In this document: positions 1 to 5,081 of the stretch, piece after piece
Layout of the letters: each line of letters opens with the position of its first letter
Position numbering within the stretch: the stretch's first letter is position 1
Assembly (NCBI GenBank): GCA_947169395.1
Contig: CAMVPJ010000023.1
Coordinates: 1-16,086 of the forward strand
Direction: 5' to 3'
Length of the DNA stretch: 16,086 bases
Source: an uncultured Caryophanales bacterium
Lineage (GTDB): Bacteria > Bacillota_I > Bacilli_A > RF39 > UBA660
Position numbers and translations under genes: made by a program
Notes under the pieces: model-generated
Databases searched by the model: none
Seen by the model: only the letters and a program-made list of their open reading frames with translations
What the model was told of the DNA's origin: nothing

Positions 1-55
1 TGTTATGGTTATAAGTATAAAAATAATAATATAATAATTATTGTTTTTTTATGTA

Positions 56-81
56 TATTATTCAAATAATTGCGAATAATA
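56..81. promoter_or_regulatory. Inverted repeat upstream of first DUF1016 gene
   Basis: TATTATTC (56-63) and GAATAATA (74-81) are exact reverse complements separated by 10 nt. They end 19 nt before the ATG at 101 and just upstream of the ribosome binding site GAGGTGAT. An isolated TATAAT lies at 30-35 without a convincing -35. The repeat could be an operator or a leader hairpin, but A+T-rich repeats of this size also arise by chance. Confidence 0.3.
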
Positions 82-100
82 CTATTGAGGTGATAATAAT

Positions 101-982
101 ATGAATTATTATGTTGAGATAAAAAATGAATTAGTAAACAATGAGATTAATAAAAAAGTAAAGAATTATTCTATAAATAAAGGCGATTTAAGTACATACT
201 ATAATGTTGGGAAAATGTTAAGTGAAGCTGGTAAACATTATGGAGAGGGAATCATAAAAGAATATTCAAAAAGATTAACAGAAGATTTAGGGAAAGGGTA
301 TACAGAAACAAATTTAAAATATTTTAGACAATTCTATTATTTTTCAAAAAGTCACACAATGTGTGACGATTTAACTTGGTCGCACTACAGAACTCTTTTG
401 CCTTTGAAGAATGAAAAAGAAATAGAATATTACATATACATTTGTAAAAATCAAAGATTATCTGTGAGGATGCTTAAAATCAGAATAAAAAACAAAGAAT
501 ATGATAGATTACCAGAATCTACAAAAAACAAATATATATTCAAAGATAAAAGTAAAATAAAAGATTTAGTACCGAATCCTATTTTAATCAAAAATAAAAA
601 TAATTATGAAAATATTTCAGAAAAATTATTACAGAAGCTTATATTAGAAGACATTGAATCATTTATGAAAGAACTAGGTAATGCATTTTGTTTTATTGGT
701 AGTGAATATAAGATAAAAATAGGTAACTCATACAACTATATAGACTTATTACTTTATAATTATGAATATAATTGTTTTGTAGTAATAGAATTAAAAGTAA
801 CAGAATTAAAAAAAGAACATATAGGTCAAATAGAGGTATACATGAATTATATAGATCAAAATATAAAGAAGATTAGTCAAGATAAAACGATTGGCATTAT
901 TATTTGTAGAGAGAACAATGAATACGTCATTAAGTATTGTTCTGATGATAGGATAATTACTAGAGAATATGAATTTGTGTAG
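101..982 (+). CDS. DUF1016 / PDDEXK nuclease-domain protein (YhcG-like), copy 1
   Basis: A 293-residue protein with the two-part architecture of the DUF1016 (YhcG) family. The N-terminal helical domain (about residues 5-130) contains the conserved stretches YYNVGKMLSEAGKHYGEGII and LTWSHYRTLLP. The C-terminal PD-(D/E)XK nuclease fold (about 180-280) shows candidate catalytic Asp215 in YNYIDLLLYN and Glu230-Leu-Lys232 in VVIELKV, so the motif looks intact. The ATG at 101 sits 8 nt after GAGGTG. The family is widespread, often next to restriction-modification or mobile genes. Its function is not settled; DNA processing is inferred from the fold. No partner methylase or helicase is visible here. 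Codon 84-89 contains a perfect palindrome (separate entry). A paralog of roughly 60% identity by eye lies at 3429-4322. Base use is slightly less A/T-extreme than the neighbouring housekeeping-like genes, which fits transfer but does not prove it. Confidence 0.9.
   Translation: MNYYVEIKNELVNNEINKKVKNYSINKGDLSTYYNVGKMLSEAGKHYGEGIIKEYSKRLTEDLGKGYTETNLKYFRQFYYFSKSHTMCDDLTWSHYRTLLPLKNEKEIEYYIYICKNQRLSVRMLKIRIKNKEYDRLPESTKNKYIFKDKSKIKDLVPNPILIKNKNNYENISEKLLQKLILEDIESFMKELGNAFCFIGSEYKIKIGNSYNYIDLLLYNYEYNCFVVIELKVTELKKEHIGQIEVYMNYIDQNIKKISQDKTIGIIICRENNEYVIKYCSDDRIITREYEFV
351..367. repeat. Perfect palindrome inside DUF1016 copy 1
   Basis: GTCACACA-A-TGTGTGAC is an 8-bp-arm palindrome around a single base at 359. 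It encodes S-H-T-M-C-D. Its centre is the first base of a codon, exactly 12 nt before the Leu codon of LTWSHY. The paralog has a different palindrome centred at the same place (3699). As RNA it would give a 7-bp stem with an AAU loop. Confidence 0.85.
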
Positions 983-1024
983 AAGAAAACAATTAAATAA
1001 TAATAAATATAGAAAATACACATA

Positions 1025-1055
1025 AAAAGAAGTTTTAGTAATTAAAACTTCTTTT
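1025..1055. terminator. Bidirectional terminator between DUF1016 copy 1 and yitT-like gene
   Basis: AAAAGAAGTTTTA (1025-1037) pairs perfectly with TAAAACTTCTTTT (1043-1055) around the loop GTAAT. It follows the + strand gene ending at 982 and overlaps the last codons and stop of the - strand gene ending at 1042. The arms supply U-rich tails in both directions. The stem is A+T-rich, so termination strength is uncertain. Confidence 0.75.
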
Positions 1056-1923
1056 CAAATTCTCCTTTTATTCCTACACCTATACTTTTAATCATAAACA
1101 TGTGATCATCTATTTTCTTTAGGTATCTTTCTAGTTTTATTAATTCATATTTAGTTAATGCTGTATAGATTATATAAGTTCTTGAATCATCAAATCCACC
1201 TTTAGCATCCCAATATGTGAAATCTCTATTTAATTCATTTTTTATATAATCATTTACTTTTTTAGGATTCTTTTTACAGAATATAAATGCAGTAGAACAA
1301 ATATTTTGTTCATGCATTTTATCTATCATTAAACTATCACATACTGCATAAATAATAGAATATATCATTGTTTCTAATCCATACATTATTCCAGCTATAG
1401 AATAAACTATTACATTTATTATTAATCCTAACTTTCCAACTGATACATTATTATTCTTTTTAGCAAGTGCTAGTCCTATGATATCTGTTCCTCCAGTAGA
1501 TGCACCACTAGTTAGAGTTAAACCAACTCCTATACCTCCTAAGATTCCTCCAACTAATGCATTTGTTAATACGTTGTTTTCTATTAATAATACTGTAGGT
1601 ATAACAGATAATAATAACGCTTGTAATGATACTGCGAATACTGTTCTTACAAAGAAAGTTTTACCAAGATTTCTATATGCTATTACAAGTAGTGGTATAT
1701 TTATTAAATAATAAATTATACCTGAATAATCAAAACTATTTTTAATATTAAATAATTCTTTAGTTATACTTCTTATTAATTGTGCAATACCTAAAACTCC
1801 TCCAGTATATAAGTGATTAGGTACTATAAAAATATTAATAGCTAAACAAAATAGTATTGAACCTACAACAACTTTTATAATATCTTCTATATTCCAATTA
1901 AATAACTTTATAATTTTTTTCAT
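1042..1923 (-). CDS. YitT family membrane protein (DUF2179 C-terminus)
   Basis: A 293-residue protein with about six hydrophobic membrane segments in residues 15-210, then a soluble C-terminal DUF2179-type domain (about 215-290: CSTAFIFCKKNPKKVNDYI and RTYIIYTALTKYELIKLERYL). The GGTDIIGLALAKK segment and the NIFIVPNHLYTGGVLGIAQL opening are typical of the YitT family, and the length matches. Family members sit in the cytoplasmic membrane. No transport activity is firmly established, and the DUF2179 part resembles small ligand-binding regulatory domains. The ATG at 1923 has AGGAGT 7 nt upstream. The gene is divergent from the YcxB-like gene at 2035 and convergent with DUF1016 copy 1. Its promoter carries a palindrome between -35 and -10 (separate entry). 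Confidence 0.92.
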   Translation of the reverse strand: MKKIIKLFNWNIEDIIKVVVGSILFCLAINIFIVPNHLYTGGVLGIAQLIRSITKELFNIKNSFDYSGIIYYLINIPLLVIAYRNLGKTFFVRTVFAVSLQALLLSVIPTVLLIENNVLTNALVGGILGGIGVGLTLTSGASTGGTDIIGLALAKKNNNVSVGKLGLIINVIVYSIAGIMYGLETMIYSIIYAVCDSLMIDKMHEQNICSTAFIFCKKNPKKVNDYIKNELNRDFTYWDAKGGFDDSRTYIIYTALTKYELIKLERYLKKIDDHMFMIKSIGVGIKGEFEKKF

Positions 1924-1948
1924 AATATCAACTCCTAAAGCAGAAATA

Positions 1949-1976
1949 ATTATAACACTTTAAAATTTAAAGTAAA
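1949..1976 (-). promoter_or_regulatory. yitT-like promoter with palindrome in its spacer
   Basis: Read on the - strand: a TTTACT -35 (complement of 1971-1976), a 16-nt spacer, and a consensus TATAAT -10 (complement of 1949-1954), about 25 nt before the start codon at 1923. The spacer and -35 contain ACTTTAAAATTTAAAGT (1957-1973), a perfect palindrome with 8-bp arms around one base. Its placement suits a repressor operator. The binding protein is unknown. Confidence 0.6.
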
Positions 1977-2012
1977 GTATTAATTATTATTTTTAAAATT
2001 ATTATTAAATGA

Positions 2013-2030
2013 TATACTTATGATAGGTGA
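2013..2030 (+). promoter_or_regulatory. -10 element and ribosome binding site of YcxB-like gene
   Basis: TATACT at 2013-2018 is followed directly by AGGTGA at 2025-2030 and ATG at 2035. If this -10 is used, transcription would start near 2025 and the leader would be only about 10 nt, beginning at the ribosome binding site. No good -35 is present. The site argues that the ATG at 2020 is not the translation start. Confidence 0.4.
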
Positions 2031-2034
2031 TAAT

Positions 2035-3267
2035 ATGAGTAAAGATTATTTATATAGAATAGAATATGAAGCATCTATTGATGATATGTTTAATAATCTT
2101 GATTATTTTCCTAAAGATAAGAAAAGATTATATATAGGTATGTTTATTATATATATGATAATAATGATACCTTTTTCTATAATAGGTTCATTAATATTAA
2201 GTTTATTATTTAAATCAAGTTTTATATTCTTATTAATTTTTTATATATTAGTATGTATTGTTACTTTATTAATTAGTTTAGATAAGATTATATATATTAC
2301 TTATAAAAAGGATTTAAAGAATAAGTATTCTACTACTGAGTTTTATAATAATTATTTAATTAGTTATTCTGATGATAAACATTATACTGTTAATTATAAA
2401 GATATTAATAATATGATAGAGACTACTGATGGATTTTATTTTACTTTTAGTAGGGTATTTTATAGTATTAATAAAAAATATTGTGATAAGAAATTAATTG
2501 ATTTTATTAGATCTAAAGTTAATAATATAGAAAGTGTTTTAGGAGATAATATTAAATTTAAAAAGAGGGAATGTAAACATCCTAAGTTTTTAAAAGTATT
2601 TATGTTCTTACTATTTATATTATCTATATGTACTATAGGTTTTTCTATTATGTCGAGTATTATTCTTTCTTTAATACAAGATACTGTTAATTGTAATGCG
2701 TGGTGTTATTTAATATTTATACCTATACCATTATTATCTTTTATACTTGGATTTTATTTTAAATATAATAAATATTCTAATTTAGAAATAGATTATAATT
2801 TAAATATAATAATAGGTGGTATATTTACTATTATATTAATATTATTTGGTTATAATTATATTATTCCATCTAATATAGAAGATTCATTAAATAAACAATA
2901 TAAAAGTATTATTAAAGTTAATTTACCCTCTTATGTATTAAGAGGTAATGCTATGAGCGGTGCTTATAATTATAAAGATAATATTGTTATGTATGATATT
3001 GATATAATGGATTTTACTAAAAAAGATGGAGATAAATTATATAAAGAAATATCTAATTCTAATAATTGGATTCTTAATCCTAAATTAGATTCTAAATATA
3101 TTAATAGTAGGTTATATAAATTAAAATTAAATAAAAATACTTATGTACTTGAATATTATGATTCTTTATATAATACTTATTCTTTAGATGAAGGAGAACA
3201 TTATATATTTACATATGATTATATTAAAAGACATTTAGAAATACATAAGTATGAAATTAAGAATTAA
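2035..3267 (+). CDS. YcxB-like multi-pass membrane protein
   Basis: A 410-residue membrane protein when started at ATG 2035, which has AGGTGA 4 nt upstream. An in-frame ATG at 2020 lies before that site and lacks its own. Two hydrophobic segments (about residues 36-85) are followed by a soluble stretch, YLISYSDDKHYTVNYKDI and then GFYFTFSRVFYSINKKYC. That stretch resembles the YcxB-like domain (membrane-anchored, PH-like sheet) of Bacillota proteins. Three or four more hydrophobic segments follow (about 180-285), then a C-terminal domain of about 125 residues (from NIEDSLNKQYKSIIKVNLPSYV) that I do not recognise, probably extracytoplasmic. No function is known for the family, and the assignment rests on pattern memory. 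It is a single gene ending in its own terminator, with the YitT-like gene divergent upstream. Confidence 0.7.
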   Translation: MSKDYLYRIEYEASIDDMFNNLDYFPKDKKRLYIGMFIIYMIIMIPFSIIGSLILSLLFKSSFIFLLIFYILVCIVTLLISLDKIIYITYKKDLKNKYSTTEFYNNYLISYSDDKHYTVNYKDINNMIETTDGFYFTFSRVFYSINKKYCDKKLIDFIRSKVNNIESVLGDNIKFKKRECKHPKFLKVFMFLLFILSICTIGFSIMSSIILSLIQDTVNCNAWCYLIFIPIPLLSFILGFYFKYNKYSNLEIDYNLNIIIGGIFTIILILFGYNYIIPSNIEDSLNKQYKSIIKVNLPSYVLRGNAMSGAYNYKDNIVMYDIDIMDFTKKDGDKLYKEISNSNNWILNPKLDSKYINSRLYKLKLNKNTYVLEYYDSLYNTYSLDEGEHYIFTYDYIKRHLEIHKYEIKN

Positions 3268-3270
3268 ATT

Positions 3271-3299
3271 AAAACTCTTTTATGCAAAAGAGTTTTTTT
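3271..3299 (+). terminator. Intrinsic terminator after YcxB-like gene
   Basis: AAAACTCTTTT (3271-3281) pairs with AAAAGAGTTTT (3286-3296) around ATGC and continues into a run of seven T (3293-3299), starting 4 nt after the stop codon. Confidence 0.85.
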
Positions 3300-3425
3300 A
3301 TATATTTTTATTTTTATAATTAACTATTTAGTTTATATAAATTATTTTATTTGTATTTATTTTATTCATAAATTAATAAATTGGTTATTTGTAATAGTTT
3401 TAATTTTATATTAATATTCATTTCT
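3300..3425. other. A+T-rich intergenic spacer before DUF1016 copy 2
   Basis: Almost pure A/T sequence without a long inverted repeat. A weak TATATT at 3407-3412 could serve as a -10 with an RNA start near 3419. That would put the in-frame TTG at 3381 outside the message. No confident -35 is present. Confidence 0.35.
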
Positions 3426-3428
3426 GAG

Positions 3429-4322
3429 GTGAGTATTATAGATTATTATAATGAGATAAAAGAAAGACTTATTAATAATGAAATAATAAAAAGAGCAAAG
3501 GATTATAGTAAGAATAAAAGTGATTTAAATACTTATTATGAAGTTGGTAAAATGTTAAGTAGTGCTGGTAAACATTATGGTGAAGGTATTATTAATAAGT
3601 ATTCTGTTAAATTAGTAAAAGAGGTAGATAAAAAGTATAATGTTACTAATTTAAAAAGATATAGACAATTTTATTATATGATTGAAAAAGGTGCCCCATT
3701 GGGGCACCAATTGACTTGGAGTCATTATAGAGAACTTTTGCCAATCAAGGATATTAATAAAATTAGATATTATATTAATCAATCAATTAATAGAAATTTA
3801 ACTAAAAGACAATTAATGGATATTATTAGGAATGGTGAGTATGAAAGATTACCAGAAAAAACTAGAAATTATTCTTTAGAAAAAATCATTTCTAAAATAG
3901 AGGATTATATAAAGAGGCCAATTATTATTAAGAATAGTTTTGGTATTAGTGATATATCTGAAAAAGTATTACAAAGATTAATACTTGAAGACATCTCCTC
4001 TTTTATGAATGAGCTAGGTGAAGGTTTTTCTTTTATTGGGAATGAATATAAAATAAAAATAGGAGATAGATACAATTATATAGATCTTTTACTATATAAT
4101 ATTAAATATAATTGTTATGTGGTAGTAGAACTTAAAATAACAGAATTAAAGAAAGAACATATCGGTCAAATTGAAACATATATGAACTATATTGATAAGG
4201 AATTAAAAAGAATTGATCATGATAAAACTATTGGAATAATTATAGTAAAAAAAGATAATAATTTCATAATGGAATATTGTAGTGATTCTAGAATAATTAA
4301 AACTACTTATAAAATAGTATAA
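3429..4322 (+). CDS. DUF1016 / PDDEXK nuclease-domain protein, copy 2, non-ATG start
   Basis: Paralog of the gene at 101, about 60% identical by eye and collinear throughout. It keeps GKMLSSAGKHYGEGII, LTWSHYRELLP and the nuclease residues (Asp in YNYIDLLLYN, Glu and Lys in VVVELKI). The start is uncertain. The first copy begins ATG-AAT-TAT-TAT, and the aligned codons here are ATA-GAT-TAT-TAT (3438), placed 6 nt after a good GAGGTG (3426-3431). ATT at 3435 is also possible. The only standard start nearby in frame is GTG at 3429, inside that ribosome binding site. TTG at 3381 would add 16 hydrophobic residues absent from copy 1 and has no site. I give 3429 as the conventional choice; 3438 matches homology best. 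Either the gene uses a weak AUA/AUU start or the start codon has decayed in an otherwise intact gene. It ends just before a shared terminator with the convergent TetR gene. A GC-rich palindrome lies at 3690-3708. Confidence 0.8.
   Translation: MSIIDYYNEIKERLINNEIIKRAKDYSKNKSDLNTYYEVGKMLSSAGKHYGEGIINKYSVKLVKEVDKKYNVTNLKRYRQFYYMIEKGAPLGHQLTWSHYRELLPIKDINKIRYYINQSINRNLTKRQLMDIIRNGEYERLPEKTRNYSLEKIISKIEDYIKRPIIIKNSFGISDISEKVLQRLILEDISSFMNELGEGFSFIGNEYKIKIGDRYNYIDLLLYNIKYNCYVVVELKITELKKEHIGQIETYMNYIDKELKRIDHDKTIGIIIVKKDNNFIMEYCSDSRIIKTTYKIV
3690..3708. repeat. GC-rich perfect palindrome inside DUF1016 copy 2
   Basis: GGTGCCCCA-T-TGGGGCACC has 9-bp arms around one base at 3699. It encodes G-A-P-L-G-H and the first base of the next codon. 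Thirteen of 19 bases are G or C in an otherwise A+T-dominated gene. The centre is the first base of a codon, 12 nt before the Leu codon of LTWSHY, exactly as in copy 1. As RNA it forms an 8-bp stem with an AUU loop. Confidence 0.9.
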
Positions 4323-4324
4323 AA

Positions 4325-4350
4325 AAAAGAACTAATTAATTAGTTCTTTT
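4325..4350. terminator. Bidirectional terminator, DUF1016 copy 2 / TetR gene
   Basis: A perfect 26-bp palindrome with arms AAAAGAACTAATT and AATTAGTTCTTTT. It lies 2 nt after the + strand stop (TAA, 4320-4322) and covers the - strand stop at 4340-4342. The A and T runs at its ends give U tails on either strand, so one element serves both convergent genes. Confidence 0.85.
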
Positions 4351-4906
4351 CTTTATATATATTACTTGGTATTAGTTTATTAAGATAATCTAGTATTTGT
4401 TCTTTCTTATACTTATTAGGATAAATAATATAATCTCTACATATATTAGATACTGCTGATACATAGAATCTTGTTATTATTTCTGTTGGTACATTACTAT
4501 TATTTTCATATTTACTTAATTCTTTTTCTATATCTTTATAAATAGTATCATTAATCATATCCATTACTATACTATTATTATTTTTCTTTAATATAGTTCT
4601 ATATATATCTATATTTTCTTCTATATGTTCTAATAATAGATTTATTAGTACTAAGTAATATTCTTTTATAGATTTTACTTCTATATTATTTTCATTTATA
4701 TAATTATTTAATTCTAATTTTAAATCTTCTATTAGTGAATATAATAATTCATATTTATCTGAGAAGTGATCATAAAATGTTGATCTTGTAGTTAATGCTT
4801 TTTCACATATTTCACTTATTTTTATATTTTCAAATTCTTTTTCTTTCATTACTTTTAAAAGACCCTCATATAGGTTCTTTTTTGTTTTTAATATTCTTTT
4901 ATCCAT
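4340..4906 (-). CDS. TetR/AcrR family transcriptional repressor
   Basis: A 188-residue TetR-type regulator. An N-terminal DNA-binding domain (residues 1-50) contains the helix-turn-helix ISEICEKALTTRSTFYDHFSDKYELL, with the canonical T-(R/K)-x-T-F-Y-x-H-F recognition-helix pattern. A ligand-binding helical C-terminal domain (about 60-185) with RTILKKNN and FYVSAVSNICRDYI resembles the TetR C-terminal domain found in Bacillota regulators of the DhaS/YfiR type. The frame is open back to a TTG at 4918, but ATG at 4906 is preferred because GGTGG lies 5 nt before it. The gene is divergent from the MMPL transporter at 5082, with a palindromic operator candidate between them. The usual logic is repression of both promoters, relieved by an exported compound. 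The inducer cannot be predicted. Confidence 0.92.
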   Translation of the reverse strand: MDKRILKTKKNLYEGLLKVMKEKEFENIKISEICEKALTTRSTFYDHFSDKYELLYSLIEDLKLELNNYINENNIEVKSIKEYYLVLINLLLEHIEENIDIYRTILKKNNNSIVMDMINDTIYKDIEKELSKYENNSNVPTEIITRFYVSAVSNICRDYIIYPNKYKKEQILDYLNKLIPSNIYKEKN

Positions 4907-4922
4907 AATAACCACCAATTAC

Positions 4923-4951
4923 ATTATAATACAAAAACCTACAAATGTAAA
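4923..4951 (-). promoter_or_regulatory. TetR gene promoter
   Basis: On the - strand: TTTACA (complement of 4946-4951), a 17-nt spacer, and consensus TATAAT (complement of 4923-4928), 16 nt before ATG 4906. The spacer includes an imperfect copy of the operator core, CTACAAATGTA (4939-4949), which suggests autorepression. Confidence 0.7.
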
Positions 4952-4977
4952 AATATACTACATTATGTAGGATATTT
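4951..4977. promoter_or_regulatory. Palindromic TetR operator candidate
   Basis: The core CTACATTATGTAG (4958-4970) is a perfect palindrome around one base. The symmetry extends to 4951-4977 with a single mismatched pair. Related partial copies lie at 4939-4949 (CTACAAATGTA) and as a half-site CTACAT at 4981-4986. It abuts the -35 of the TetR gene and lies about 60 nt upstream of the MMPL -35. Binding by the adjacent TetR protein is inferred from position and symmetry. Confidence 0.7.
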
Positions 4978-5033
4978 ATACTACATTTTTTTAATTTTTA
5001 TATGAAAACATACAAAATAAAAGATTATTGTAC

Positions 5034-5061
5034 TTAACAATTTTTTTAATAATACTATAAT
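5034..5061 (+). promoter_or_regulatory. Promoter of MMPL transporter operon
   Basis: TTAACA (5034-5039), a 16-nt spacer and TATAAT (5056-5061) are followed by ribosome binding site GGAGGT (5070-5075) 6 nt before the ATG. The predicted leader is about 14 nt. Confidence 0.7.
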
Positions 5062-5081
5062 TCAACAATGGAGGTAATAAT

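Noticed and set aside
806..1021. Open frame of 71 codons on the - strand over the end of DUF1016 copy 1.
   Set aside because: Overlaps the conserved nuclease domain coding region and has no start signals. The hydrophobic translation follows from A+T-rich antisense DNA.
1478..1711. Open frame of 77 codons on the + strand inside the YitT-like gene.
   Set aside because: Antisense shadow of a well-supported membrane protein gene, with no ribosome binding site and a proline-rich translation typical of such shadows.
3381..3428. TTG at 3381 as start of DUF1016 copy 2, adding 16 residues.
   Set aside because: The added hydrophobic peptide is absent from copy 1 and has no ribosome binding site. It also begins upstream of the GAGGTG that aligns with the site of copy 1.
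4907..4918. TTG at 4918 as start of the TetR gene (four extra residues).
   Set aside because: The ATG at 4906 has GGTGG at proper spacing, whereas TTG 4918 lies upstream of that site and has none.
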